A stretch of 64,000 nt of DNA from Anastrepha obliqua (lineage: Eukaryota; Arthropoda; Insecta; Diptera; Tephritidae). The notes beneath the pieces are model-generated. The model made no database searches. It was not told the origin of the DNA and was given only the letters and a program-made list of their open reading frames with translations. The first letter of the stretch is position 1, and each line of letters opens with the position of its first letter. Shown here in pieces: positions 52,939-64,000 of this stretch. The position numbers were made by a program, and so were the translations under genes. The DNA lies in the NCBI RefSeq assembly GCF_027943255.1, contig NC_072893.1:113707784-113771783 (forward strand), read 5' to 3'.

Positions 52939-54231
52939 CGAGGGGTGCCTTTTATATGTCGGGATTTGGCAACCCTGGTGTTGCAATCTGGCAACTGACA
53001 GCTGTATCGCAAAGTTTGACATTTTTTGGCTTTTACGTACTCAGAACGTTTTGAAATAATTACCAGCGCTATTTGTGTTGTTTACAGTAACTTAAAAGAT
53101 TAATCTCGGTCCAAAAATGGAATTAAATCGTGAACATTTTCGTGCGATTATTTTTTACAACTTTCGACGTGAATTAACTCAGCAACATTGCATGGATGAA
53201 CTTAATTCATTTTTTGGCGATGAAGCTCCATCAAGGACCGGTGTTTATCGATGATATGGTGAGTTCAATCGTGGTCGTAGTTCACTCCAAGACGAATTTC
53301 GTGAAGGTCGTCCAAAATCAGTTGTTGTTCCGAAAACCATTGATGCTGTGCGCGAACTGATATTGCAAGATCGTCATGTGACCTATCGTGAGATTGAGAC
53401 AATCTTAGGCATTAGTGGGACCAGCATGCATTCAATATTGCATAAACATTTGACTGTCAAAAAATTTGTTCGCGTTGGATCCCACACAATTTGTCAATCG
53501 CTCAAAAAAAGGCTCCTGTCGATTGGTCGAAGGAAATGCTAAAAAAATACGATCGCGGGGCTTCGAAACACGTCTATGACATCGTGACAGGTGATGAATC
53601 ATGGATTTATGCGTATGAGCCCGAAAGTAAACAGCAGTCGACTGTATGGGTGTTTCAAGATGAGCTAAATCCAACAAAAGTTGTTCGCGCACGAAGCACT
53701 TCCAAGCAAATGGTCGCCTGTTTTTTCGGAAAAACTGGACATGTCGCAACCGTACCACTAGAACAACGCAGAACAGTAAATTCTGAGTGGTACACAACCA
53801 TTTGTTTGCTAGTTGTTTCCAAGAAATTAGGAAAACCAATCGCCAAAGACGGATCACTCTTCACCAGGACAATGCGAGCTCTCACACATCGGCTCAAACA
53901 ACTGCATTTTTGAGCACCCAAAACATCGAATTAATGGGTCATCCGCCGTATAGTCCTGACTTGGCACCGAATGACTTCTTTTTATTCCCGTACGTAAAAA
54001 ACAAACTGAGAGGTCAACGTTTTTCGACACCTGAAGAAGCGTTGCGGCATTCAGAATGCATGTTTTGGAGGTACCTCATTCAGAGTGGCAAAAGTGCTTC
54101 GACAATTGGTTCAAACGCATGCAAAAGTGTATAGATCTTCATGGAGAATATTTTAAAAAACAATAAAGTGATTTTGGATGATTAAAATTTGTTTTTGCTC
54201 TCTAATCCCGACATATAAAAGGCACCCCTCG
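52939..54231 (+). mobile_element. Mariner (CGAGGGGTG termini), copy 2, full length
   Basis: The inverted ends CGAGGGGTGCCTTTTATATG are intact at both ends, with TA at 52937-52938 and 54232-54233. At 1293 bp it is closely related to 42502-43786 but carries more mutations. Confidence 0.9.
53117..54166 (+). pseudogene. Mariner transposase, multiply broken
   Basis: It is collinear with 42672-43724. A TGA replaces the W of the YRWYGEF motif near 53252-53254. A frameshift near 53460 (a shortened A run) breaks the helix-turn-helix/catalytic junction. Another lies near 53820 and another near 54040. Preserved motifs include VTGDESWIYAYEPESK, FTRTMRAL/HQDNASSH in alternate frames, and SPDLAPNDFFLF. 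It supplies the Q codon where copy 1 has its stop. Confidence 0.85.
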
Positions 54232-54234
54232 TAT

Positions 54235-54780
54235 CTATCAACATCTCAAACTGTGAAATTCTGGGAAATCACCTGCAGGTTTTATTTTGCAAATTATCAT
54301 ATTATTTGAATTATAAATGTAATTAGCCATAAAAAAGTATAAGCCTCTTTTTCTTCCAATTCAGGCGATCTAATCTTGAACTGATTCCAATGCTTACATG
54401 AAGTTATGTGAAACTCATAATTCTTAAAATTTTTCACAGTTGAGTTTTACAAATAGCCATTAACAACGATATTGAAATAACTTTGAGGGCATTTTGTTCC
54501 TTAGAGCATACGGAATAAGGAGTTTATGCCATTTTAAATTTTACTCTTAAGGTTTCCATGTTGTCTGTACTAATTAAGAACCTGAAGGCAATTCTATTTG
54601 CCGTCTAGCGTCAGCATCAAATTTAATGTCCTGTGTTCACCGCGAGGAGGTTGTAGTACATTTTTAGATCCCTTTTTACTTTTTATTCTCTGAGATTTGT
54701 GAATTTTTTTATTTAGTCTTTTAATTTTTTTAAAGGCTCTAAATTTGGTTTTTCAAGATAAGAAAATTCTTTCTCTTTTT
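54235..54780. other. Non-coding stretch
   Basis: I see no gene or recognisable element. Confidence 0.4.
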
Positions 54781-55915
54781 TGTAAAAAAAAAAATAATTA
54801 AAATAGAAAAAGTATGTATAAAAAAAAATTAATTTTATAAAAAAGGACCTATAAAATTTTTTTTGTATAAAAAACTTATCTAGTTTTTTTTCTTATTTTA
54901 ATACAAGCAATTGTTTTCATTTGTTTTTGAAGTAGAAAAAAAAGTTATAAAAAAAAAACATTTTTATAAAGAAAATAAAAATAAATTTTATAATGCGTAA
55001 CTACTTATTATTTTTTGTATAAAAAATATAAAACTTATCTAAAGTTTTTTCTTATTTGAACAGAAATTTTTTTAAATTTGGTTTTTATGTAAAAAAAAAT
55101 TTCAATTAAAAAAAAAACGTATAATTTGTATTGTAAACAATTTTTTGTTTCTTACTTTAATAGAACATTTTTTTCAATTTGTTTTTTATGTAAAAAAATT
55201 GTAAAAAGGAAAATTATAATTCTAAAGTTTTAATTTTATTTATTATAAATCTAAAGTTTTTTTCTTATTTTAATAGAAAAGCTTTTTGAAAAAAAAAAAT
55301 TGTAAACAAAAAATTATAAAATTTTAATAGAACATTTTTTCAATTTGTTTTTTATGTAAAAAAGATTGTAAAAAGAATAATTATAATTCTAAAGTTTTTA
55401 TTTTATTTATTATAAATCTAAAGTTTTTTTCTTATTTTAACAGATAAGTGTTTTACAAAAACAAATTTTAGAAAAAAAATTATAAAATTTGTAAAAACAT
55501 ATAAAATTTTAAAAATTTAAAAACTTATCCAAAGTTTTTTTTCTTATTTCAATAGAAAATTAAAATAAAAAACAAATTATAAAATTTATAAAAATATGTA
55601 TATAAAATTTGTTTGAATAAAAAATTTAAAAACTTGCATAAAGTTTTTTTTCTTATTTTAATAAAAATCATTTTTTAATTTGTTTTATTTGTAAGAAAAA
55701 ATTTCAAAATTTTTAATCTAAAAATAATAAATTAAATTTTTATATTAGTGTTTTTTTTATTATATTTAAAAAAAATTTAAAAACTCCTAAATTTTGTTTT
55801 TTTTTATTTTTATAGAAAAAAGTTTATGTAGAAAAAAATTTATAAAAAAAATGTTTTTTCTATAAGAATTTAAAAACTTATAAAATTTTTCATTTTAGTT
55901 ATAATTTTTAGTAGT
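54781..55915. repeat. AT-rich diverged tandem-repeat block
   Basis: Many related segments contain AAAACTTATCTAAAGTTTTT, TTCTTATTTTAATAGAAAA and AATTTGTTTTTTATGTAAAA. The clearest pair is 55195-55285 against 55360-55450. Spacing is irregular, about 90-180 bp. The block is extremely AT-rich and has no coding potential. Confidence 0.75.
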
Positions 55916-55918
55916 TCA

Positions 55919-57228
55919 CAGCGTGAAAGATTCAAAACACCATTACTTTTTTGTGTGAAATTAGTTTTTATTGATTTCAAAGACAAAATTGTTCAAAAAT
56001 GATTACAATTTTAACATATTATATATTCACTTTAGCTCGATATGACCACCTTTTGCCTTGACTATAGCCTTCAAACGGTCAAAAAATGAGTTGAATGCTG
56101 CACGAATGTGATCTTGAGACATTTTGGCCCATTCTCGTATAATCGCTTTTTTCAGCGCAACCATACTGGCATATTTTTTAGTCCTCACCTTGCTCTCCAA
56201 AATGGACCAGATGGAATAGTCCATCGGATTTGCGTCTGGCGAATTCGAAAGCCATTGTGTGGACGAAAAGAAGTGTGGAGCATGATTTTTTAACCATTCT
56301 TGGTTCACACGAGCTTTATGAGACGGTGCCGAGTCCTGTTGGAACGTCCATGGTCTACGACCGAAATGTTTGCATGTCCACGGCTCTAAAGCAGCTTCTA
56401 AAATATTTTCCCGATAATAAGTCGCATTCACTTTGACACCAGACTCGATAAAAACGATTGGAGAGCGTCCATCAGCGGTCACTGCGGCTCAAACCATTAC
56501 TTATCGCAAGTGTGAAAGTATTGCTTCGAGGGGCCATACGTAGGCTCAAATTCTCGTATGAGCGTTCGGTCAAGTAAACACGATCATTTTGAGTGTTTAT
56601 GAACTGCTCAATTGGGAAATTTTTTTCATCATAAAACACAAAGTTAGGAAATTCGCCACGTTCGTGCAAGCGCAACAGCTCCTTTGCTCTTTCGCACCGA
56701 ACTTTTTTTTGCTGGAGTGAATGATCGTCTGCTCTTTGGAACTTTTAAGCCTTGACCTTGAGCTCATTTTTCAATATGCGTCGAATGCTGTCTTGCGATA
56801 TTTTCAGTTCTTTGGCCATTTTTCTTCCACTTCGACGTGGATTTCGTTCAAGTCGAGCCTTCGCTTTCCGAACCATTTCTGGCATTGTTGCGGTTTTTTG
56901 GTCCACCTCCATAGCATTTTGCAATGCTAGCAGTATCATTGTAACGTTTTATAGTGCGATACACAAACATTTTATTCACTTTCAGGTGACTGAGCTCACG
57001 AATAATGGCTGGTTGTGATTTTCCAGCCAAATATAACGCAATCACACTATTACGTTTGAATTCCATCACAGAAAAAAAAAAATTCAACAAAACTGAGACG
57101 TAAATGCTTTTGTTGGCTTATAAACAATATATTGAACTGTCATTAGAACAATTTTGACGTTGATGTCATGAGCTGTTTTTAAGATACAAGCAGTGTGAAG
57201 TTGGTAACACTTCATATCGTTCACCCTG
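55919..57228 (-). mobile_element. maT (D,D37D) element, full length but broken
   Basis: The right end inward reads CAGGGTGAACGATATGAAGT with TA at 57229-57230. The left end CAGCGTGAAAGATTCAAAAC is a diverged match with no clear TA. It spans 1310 bp, the length expected when the N-terminal domain missing from the copy at 19003-19986 is present. Confidence 0.8.
56027..57066 (-). pseudogene. maT transposase, frameshifted
   Basis: From ATG 57066: MEFKRNSVIALYLAGKSQPA and a helix-turn-helix (NKMFVYRTIKRYND), a shift, then ARLERNPRRSGRKMAKELKI and SQDSIRRILKNEL, a shift, FPNFVFYDEKNF (first D near 56630), a shift near 56480, and an intact 151-codon stretch with FQQDSAPSHKARV and DANPMDYSIWSIL. The second-to-third D spacing is 37. 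The C-terminus RLKAIVKAKGGHIELK matches 19121-19798. At least three frameshifts make it non-functional. Confidence 0.83.
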
Positions 57229-57230
57229 TA

Positions 57231-57786
57231 TTATCCTCTGCCACATAGCAAGACATGTATCTATTTGTGCGACACTTAAAACTTCCTGGGGTGTCACATC
57301 GCACGAAAGTTGCTTCACTTTAGACCTTATCGTGCGCTCGAGTGCAATACCAAATGATTTTTTGTGTTTTTAGTGCAGGCTTATATTATATTTGCAACAA
57401 AATGTGGTCCGTCATACAGAGTCATTTCGTACAAAAAAATGCAACACACTAATATATTATTAAAATAATTTGATTGATTTTCAGAATCGGAATTATAATT
57501 ATCTTTAGAATCAGCAAAAACATCTTGATAAATTTTGTTATTTTGAATTTTGAAAAATTAACTTCAGATTCGCATTTAGTGACTCCAAAAACCCCTCTAT
57601 GCGAAGTTTGATTAAAATCGGGCTTCTGAGAATCGGAAGGAGCTGCTGGTCCAAAGTTCACTTGTATGTAAACTGGCCGATTAGAGATGCAAGTAAAACA
57701 AATATTCTTCCATTTTTGAGAGTTGGTGTGCTTCAAACGCTCAAGAAGATCTAAAATGTATACTTTTCAGTGAAGTAGAAAAATAT
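57231..57786. other. Non-coding stretch
   Basis: I see no gene or recognisable element. Confidence 0.4.
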
Positions 57787-57788
57787 TA

Positions 57789-58839
57789 GGTTGGGGAATA
57801 AATTCGTAGCGTTTCTGCCGAAGACTTTTATTTAAACAAAAAACAATAATTAGGTATATCAATAAGTTATTTAATTATACAATATATTCGCCGTTGCTGT
57901 TTACAACCTCTTCCTACCTCTAGACCAATTTGTTGATGCCGTTCCGCCAAAAATCGCCTGGTCTGGTGTCAAAGAAGTTGTTGAGCCAGTTTTTAAGAGC
58001 CTCTTTGTTATCGAGGGTAACGATCTTCATACGGTTTGACAGGGGGTGGATGCTGAAGGACTTCTCATTCGAGCTCTTGGAGTGCGGCTTGACGACTTGT
58101 GCAACATGGGACCTGACGTTGTCATGAAGGAGTATGGTTTGACCACGTCGATCTGGTCTTTCCAGTCGAATTGCGTCATTCAAACGGTATAGCTGGGCAA
58201 TGTAGAGCTCATTGTTGACCGTGACATTCTTTTCGAGAATTTTCCAGTCCCACCAAGCACATATCATGATTTTCTTTGAATGAAGATCCGGGTTGACTCT
58301 CGGCTTTGACGTATCTCCTGGACCCTCTCCTTTCTTTGCTTCATATTGATGTATAGGCACCATTTCTCATCTCGCGTGACGATTCGGTAAAAAAGCGCTG
58401 TTTATGACCGCGTATTGATCGATTGTGAGCGAACTGCTAAGAAGCAATTTGAAGACGACTTTCTTTGCCTTTTTCGTTGAGCTCGTGAAGCACCCAGGCT
58501 CTCAATTTTTCGGTAAATGCAATTGAATATAGTTTATTGGGAATCGTTTTATAATCGCAGTTCATTTTTTTCCGCCAACTCACGACTAGTTTGGTGACCG
58601 TTCTCCTTTAAAAGTAATTTGAGACGTTCTTCATTGAATTCAAAAGGCCTTCCGCTACGGGACGTGTCATCGACGTCAGATTTGCCATTTTTTCCCACTT
58701 CCGTGCTCACCTATGCTTCGGAAACTTTTTGACCTCGATGGAAAGCAAAAAAAAGCATGTGTCGAAAATGTTGATTTTTACCTCCTGGGTGTTCCATTTG
58801 TAAGCCATAAAACTAATAAAAAATTTAATAAATTAAAAA
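57789..58839 (-). pseudogene. Mariner remnant, SINE-interrupted
   Basis: The left terminus GGTTGGGGAATAAATTCGTA has TA at 57787-57788. The minus strand starts near 58797 (MEHPGGKNQHFRHMLFFAFH), is broken by stops, and continues with RVNPDLHSKKIMICAWWDW, LLHDNVRSHVAQVVK (second D) and WLNNFFDTRPGDFWRNGI. The third catalytic motif is decayed (HPLSNRMKIV replaces the usual YSPDLAP block). The 5' flank continues after the SINE at 59161. It is the same family as 25477-26791. Confidence 0.8.
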
Positions 58840-59160
58840 AAAAAAATAAATAATTGGCGCGTGCACTTCTGTTAGGTGCCTGGCCGAGCTCCTCCTCCTA
58901 TTTGTGGTGCGCGTCTTGATGTTGTTCCACAAATGGAGGGACCTACAGTTTCAAGCCGACTCCGAACGGCAGATATTTTTATGAGGAGCTTTTTCATGGC
59001 AGAAATACACTCGGAGGTTTGCCATTGCCTGCCGAGGGGCGACCCCTATTAGAAAAATGTTTTTCTTAATTTTGTTGTTTCACCGAGATTCGAACCAACG
59101 ATCTCTCTGTGAATTCCGAATGGTAATCACGCACCAACCCATTCGGCTACGGCGGCCGAT
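58840..59160 (-). repeat. tRNA-derived SINE-like repeat with target duplication
   Basis: The full family body is in minus orientation, from CGGCCGCCGTAGCCGAATGG (head, right) through GGTTCGAATCTCGGTGAAAC and CCTCGGCAGGCAATGGC to CGCGCCAATTATTTATTTTT (tail, left). AATAAATTAAAAA flanks both sides (58827-58839 and 59161-59173), a 13-bp duplication expected of LINE-mobilised SINEs. It has inserted in the 5' flank of the mariner at 57789-58839. Confidence 0.88.
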
Positions 59161-59173
59161 AATAAATTAAAAA

Positions 59174-59690
59174 TACAATTAACATAGTTTTGTAGAGCAG
59201 AAAGAGTCCGAAATGTTTTCGAAAATTTGATTAAATATTTTGAAAATTTAATGCAAATTTGTCGATTTTTTATTTATCTTGTACACAATTAGTAACCTCG
59301 ATTGATATGGTATTTGTTGTTGTGATAGAATGAAGTATAATTAAAAAAATTAAATAAGTAAATAGTCAAAACTTGTCAATATGTCGTGATAATAATTGCG
59401 CGTGGTGTAGTGGATTTGACCGCAATGGTCATATATACGCAAGTATGTGTGTATGTATGTATGTCTGTGCATGGATTTCAGCGCTTATGTAATTATGCGC
59501 CCGTTTTATTAGCGCAGTACAAAAAACGGTTGCACGAAAACAAAGTGCCAAAAGGTGAATAGCCTTCAGTGGCCGAAATTATTTACAAATATCTTTCCAT
59601 AGAAATCCGCGAGACTTTAATGACATTGTTTTGTTACCACTTTCCTGGTACTTTGTAAATACACGCACGCATTTTCATGTGCGAATACAT
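59174..59690. other. Non-coding stretch
   Basis: The first 50 bp continue the mariner 5' flank interrupted by the SINE. Beyond that I see no gene. A GTATGTATGTATG microsatellite lies near 59450. Confidence 0.45.
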
Positions 59691-59691
59691 A

Positions 59692-60984
59692 CTGTGGGCA
59701 AAAAGTAAGGTGAATTTATTTGTCAAACTTCGCGGGACTAAAATTTCGCTCTAGTTATTTTTTTCATGAGTTGGCAGCACTGTTAATAACATCTGGGCCC
59801 ACTTTCATGTGAATGTCATTATTAGTAATATATTTACGCTTGTGTTTACCAAACGACCAAGAGTGCATTTTTCGATTTTTACAATGTCTGATTTGATTGA
59901 GCAGAGAAGTGCCATCAAATTTTGTTTGCGGAATGAAATTTCGGCTGCGGAAACGTTTAGCATGTTGCAGAAGGCATTTGGTGATTCGACCATGTCGCAG
60001 AAAAATGTTTATAAGTGGTACAAAGACTTCAAAGAGGGTCCGGAACGTGTTGATGACTTGGAGCGCTCCGGACGACCATCTACGTCAACAGATGACCAAC
60101 ACGTCAATAAAGTGAAGGAGTTAGTGCTCAAAAATCGTCGGTTGAGTGTTAAAGACCTTACTGATATGATCGGAATATCAGAAGGATCTGTGAAAACCAT
60201 TTTGAAAGACCATTTGGGCCTACGAAAAGTCAAATCTCGTTTGGTACCGAAAACTCTCAATTTCTTGGAAAAAAGTCGTCGCGTTGATGTGTGTGAAACA
60301 ATGCTTTCAGACTATCAGGACAAGCTCAAATGCATCATTACGGGAGATGAGACTTGGATTTATGCTTACGACCCTGAAACAACCGACCAATCAAGCGAAT
60401 ATCGTGCTAAAGGCGAGGCCAGACCGAAAAGAGCACGTCAAAGTCGTTCAAAAATAAAGATCATGATGACAGTTTTTTTTTCGATTTTCGTGGTGTGGTG
60501 CACTATGAATTCCTTCCACCTGGCCAAACTGTTAATAAGGAATATTATTTGAGCGTTATGCGTCGTTTACGTGTCGCAATTCGTCTAAAAAGACCAGAAT
60601 TATAGGCCAACAAGTCTTGGTTTTTGCATCACGAAAATGCACCGTCTCACACTGCACTCGTTCTTCGTGACCATTTCGCCAAAAATTCCACGCATATTGT
60701 TCCGCAACCACCGTATTCGCCTGATTTGGCTCCGTGTGATTTCTGGCTATTCCCAAAACTCAAGAGACCACTCCGGGGAACGCGTTTCGAGTCGATTGAG
60801 GAGATAAAAGCTGAATCGAAGAAGGTGCTGATGGCTATACCGGAAATGGACTTTTGGCTTGTTTCGGGGATTGGAAAAATCGTTGGCATAAGTGTATTTC
60901 ATTGAGAGGGGATGAAATTGATTTACAAGAATAAATAAAGATTTTTCATTTTACAACCAAATTCACCTTACTTTTTGCCCACAG
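59692..60984 (+). mobile_element. Mariner (CTGTGGGCAAAAAGTAAGG termini), full length
   Basis: The inverted ends CTGTGGGCAAAAAGTAAGGT extend to a perfect 26 bp, with TA at 59690-59691 on the left and GTA on the right. It is 1293 bp with one transposase gene in the plus orientation. Related termini occur at 36830-36893 and, more distantly, at 42241-44079. Confidence 0.9.
59884..60905 (+). pseudogene. Mariner D,D34D transposase, frameshifted, D-to-E in active site
   Basis: The start MSDLIEQRSAIKFCLRNE at 59884 fits the family better than an upstream ATG at 59809. A helix-turn-helix covers about residues 1-115, with RSGRPSTSTDDQHV in the linker. D155 lies in ITGDETWIYAY. The frame breaks in a T9 run at 60473-60481; a second break is a TAG at 60603-60605. 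Downstream, the usual HHDNAPSH motif reads HHENAPSH (GAA at 60633-60635), so the second catalytic D is E. The third, SPDLAPCDFWLF, remains at the 34-residue spacing. Three independent lesions make it dead. Confidence 0.88.
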
Positions 60985-60989
60985 GTAAA

Positions 60990-62090
60990 CACAAATAAAA
61001 GTGCACAAACTTTTTCATGCCTTCTGGCCATTTCTATTTTTTCGCCACTTCAGTCGCGTCGCCGCCGATGGTGTTGTTACCTTTTTTTAATTTTTAAACT
61101 AATTGCGAATTTGAAGTAAACAAATTTATATGTACTTTTGTATGTGTGTATGTGTGTGTGCTGCGATAGGTAGGCTGGCTATGAAAGTAAGTATCAGTGG
61201 TTTATGCTTGTCTCTTGCACACATTTTTTTTTTAAATTCACATACATATGTATGTATGTATGTATGTATGTGTATCTACCTACATTTTATATTACAAAAC
61301 CCATCATTTAATTTTTATCTTTGCTGTCGTCTGCCTTACGCCTTCATTTCATCAGCCTTCAAGCAAAACAAGTTTTTCTGCTCCACTACATTTTCCTTTT
61401 GTTTTTTTTTTTTACTTTTTGCTCTTATCATGATTTATTTTACTTTTTCTTATTACTTCTGTGTATGTGTGTGTGTATTAATTTTATTTTATGTCCATAT
61501 TTAATTATTTATTCATCTTTCGCTTTCCTCGCCTCCACTCTTTTCTGATCCGCTTTCTTTAAGCCGGCCGGAATTTCGCCCCAAACCTAAATTCAAAGCG
61601 TTGAAATCAAAACAAAACGAAAAATGTGTATTCAACAAAGAATTGCGCAGAAGAAAGAAGTCTCACGCCAGCCGCTAGTTGGCTGTGGTTTTGCAACTGC
61701 GCATTTTTCTCGCTTGAAATTCTAGACAGCAAATATTCTTTTATTGTTTGTACCCAAAACGGATTCTGCACGTCGTGGCTTGTAACTTTCCTGTGCTGCA
61801 TTACCTGTGCGTGCAAATAGTTGGATGTGTGTATGTATGTATGTATACTTGTGTGCTTGTTTACAGATTGGCAAATACCGCTTGTGGCGCTTGTTGCTAT
61901 TCACTCAAGCTTAGGAAAGGTTACTAACATTTTGTTTACTGTCGTGAAAGAAATAAAAACTAGTGCCCTCTTCTTGACCGGTGACTCCAACAGAGCTTAA
62001 AGAAAGTATGTGGCAATCGTGGCTTTTGTGGTTTGTGAATTGAGGCCAGATTCACAGACAAAGATTTTGTATGGCGCATTCAATACAATA
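60990..62090. other. Non-coding stretch with microsatellites
   Basis: I see no gene. TG-rich and TATG microsatellites occur at 61139-61160, 61240-61270, 61460-61475 and 61826-61848. Open frames across them lack domains. Confidence 0.45.
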
Positions 62091-62099
62091 CATATAAAA

Positions 62100-62365
62100 A
62101 CAACCAGAGAAAAAGAAAACAATCTTCCATTTCTTCTGTGAATGCCCTGCCCTATGGAAGGACAAAATGTAAATCCTGTTCGAGAGTCTCGAACAACTGT
62201 CTCGCTTAGATGCCAACAACTTGATTAGCATAGACTGGATATAAACATGCTGTTAATAACCTTTAAACAAGTTGGTAACGAGAATGTGGCAACAGAATGG
62301 TGCGGAAGCGCTAGTTGGATTCTGGACGAATCACCACTTAAACCAACCAACCAACCGGGAACTTC
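62100..62365 (+). pseudogene. LINE 3' terminal fragment
   Basis: The plus strand reads IFHFFCECPALWKDKM and ESLEQLSRLDANNLISIDWI, the cysteine-rich ORF2 tail of I/LOA-like LINEs. It ends in an AACCAACCAACC tract at 62338-62356. Confidence 0.62.
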
Positions 62366-62639
62366 TTGATCAACGTGGTACATGATTGTCGTGCAACGCC
62401 ATTTCCAAAAAATTATAAATCTTCCCATAGGACTATTAATTTTGTGCCACTGAGTGGAGAGCACTTGACTCTATTGATTTCCCTTAAAACTTCACCACCA
62501 AGAGCCACTTTCTCAATGCCTGCATTTTTTTTTTTAGTCGGCACAAATAGCAAGTACAGCACTCAGACACAATTAAGTCCATTGTACTGCACTCGGATTC
62601 CCTTTTCAATTTTCTTTAAATGTTCTTGACCTCCGAAGA

Positions 62640-64000
62640 AATCTGAGTAGATCTTGTGGTGCCAAGGAGTCGAGGTGGTCGCTTCTTAACACATCAGTGC
62701 CAAAGACCTCAAGCCTGATTCAAGCGAAGGCCGAGCAGACGCACAGAAATTGTCCGCCGTCTCATCCTCCTTTCCATATGCTGGGCAGAGTGCACTCTCT
62801 GAGATGCCTATATTTTCAATGTGCTTTGCCCATAGCAAGTGGCCCGTTATCAGCTCAACCAGCTGCCTACAGTCTCTTCTGCTTAATGACAGAAGGAACT
62901 GCGACAGTCCGTCGGGCATGACAGGTAACATCAGTTTTGTTCATCTGCAGCGTCTCTCTGCCTGCCAAGCTCGCTTGTGGTTTGTAGTAACCCATTTGCT
63001 AGCCGTGGCTTTGATGGCTGCAGCAGGGAGTGGCAGAATGGACTCCGGGCCAAGGAAGTCGGCCCCAGAGCCCATTCGTGCCCCGGGATCCATGTTAGCA
63101 TCAGCCTATTATGTCTACCGACATAGTTCAGAGTGGATTTGTAGGACTCGACTACCTTTCAAGTGGTTGGTGGGTTGTGTAAGGCCATGACCGCAGCTTG
63201 TCTGTCGCTGCAGACACATATAGTTTGTTTTCCACAACAAAGTTCATCGCTTCTTGAACAGCATACACCTTCGCTTGAAACACAGATGCACGCATTCCAA
63301 GAGCAAAGTGCAATTTTGTACCGCTGGATCCCACATAGACCCCAGAGCCGAGGCCGTGCGCGGTCCTGGAGCCATCCGTGAAAATGCGAAAATTGTGTTT
63401 GCCAGGTTCATTTTATGAGTTTGACCACAATTGAGCCTCTGGCAGCACCACACTGTATCTCTTTTCAAGTACGACTCTTGATGGCATGGAGAAAATCGTT
63501 GGATCGAAGTCCATACCTTCTCTGTTTTCCAATGCCGTACTAGTTCCCATTGTGTTTCAGCCTGCGGATGGCCTTCAAGGCCTCTCTTTGTATGAAAGCA
63601 TCAAGTGATGGTAGACCAACCAGAGCATTTAACGCCGGGCCTGAAGTAGTCAATGTCTGCTTAATATTTCCTTTAAATGGGGGTTATTCAACTGAATATA
63701 CAAGCACATAGAGACATCTCTGATTAACCTCTTATCAAGCGCTTACTCAGGCATTGAGAAAATGACCTTGAACCGTAAGAAGTTGTGAATTCTCACCGAT
63801 TCTAGTTCTGCTAAGCATTCGATTGCTACTTCTGGTGTCGCGTTTTTGGACCTTGTGGAAGAGTAGCAGAGGCAGTATACCTTCATATCACCTTCACCTC
63901 TCTATTGCTACAGCTGTGAAACGCAAGCTTTAAGCCTATCGTTCTTGTGAGAAGCGATTGATTGGAAATTGATTTGTTGGATGATGATGGGGTGTTCAAT
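62640..64000 (-). pseudogene. I/LOA-type LINE, RT end to C-terminus, runs off the window
   Basis: On the minus strand: an RT C-terminal region (ATPEVAIECLAELESVRIHN near 63830, ALNALVGLPSLDAFIQREAL near 63600), RNase H pieces (IFTDGSRT, GSGVYVGSSGTKLHFALGMR, VFQAKVYAVQEAMNFV at 63200-63410), a gap in frame, and the tail LLSLSRRDCRQLVELITGHL at 62686-62931. Frameshifts separate the parts. The upstream portion continues past 64000. Confidence 0.78.

Noticed and set aside
61130..61504. 124-codon frame with cysteine- and phenylalanine-rich sequence
   Set aside because: It is built largely from TATG/TGTG microsatellite and T-rich DNA, and has no recognisable domain.

Overview
This window looks like repeat-rich, non-genic DNA from a higher fly, most plausibly a tephritid fruit fly (inference). 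The signs are many TACA/TATG microsatellites, a dense and layered set of Tc1-mariner elements, R1- and I/LOA-type non-LTR retrotransposons, and a tRNA-derived SINE-like repeat present in at least eight places. I recognise no host protein-coding exon, no functional tRNA or rRNA gene and no CRISPR array. Nearly every long open reading frame belongs to a transposable element, so the window could be intergenic or inside a very large intron.

Layout. 1-3 kb: a TA-flanked 'CAGTAGATTCTG' repeat carrying an intact Mos1-like mariner. 4.4-6.7 kb: an R1-type LINE fragment split by an intact D,D41D transposon. 7.1-10.2 kb: two antisense LINE remnants. 10.4-12.1 kb: a Tigger/jerky-type transposase with one in-frame stop. 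12.1-12.9 kb: (AACAT)n, a 'GAGCAAGGTAACG' minisatellite and a SINE. 14-17.3 kb: LINE debris. 17.3-19 kb: a non-repetitive island. 19-20 kb: a deleted maT element. 20-22 kb: SINE, LINEs and a Helitron 3' end. 23.2-23.8 kb: a foldback element. 24.5-29.6 kb: LINEs, a mariner split by a LINE with clear target duplications, and a Tc1 deletion derivative. 30.4-33.1 kb: two broken D,D41D-like elements and a SINE. 34.9-38.9 kb: a second, heavily loaded copy of the CAGTAGATTCTG repeat with a second Mos1-like mariner. 39.7-45.9 kb: a LINE, an endonuclease-like ORF, SINEs, a mariner inside a mariner, a hAT-like MITE and an inverted-repeat structure. 46.8-51.2 kb: an irritans-type mariner split by a 2.3-kb TTAA-flanked element, then a LINE. 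52.9-60.9 kb: further mariner and maT elements, an AT-rich tandem-repeat block and a SINE. 62-64 kb: LINE fragments.

The useful information is the order of insertions. Several insertions have exact target-site duplications (TA, TTAA, ACTA, an 8-bp hAT-type duplication, and 10-13 bp for LINE and SINE), so the relative ages of families can be read directly. Two transposase genes appear intact: the Mos1-like one at 1448-2494 and the D,D41D one at 4764-5846. The strongest novelty candidates are the TTAA element, the CAGTAGATTCTG family with its two oppositely oriented mariner insertions, the foldback element and the endonuclease-like ORF. None is convincing evidence of a new biological system.
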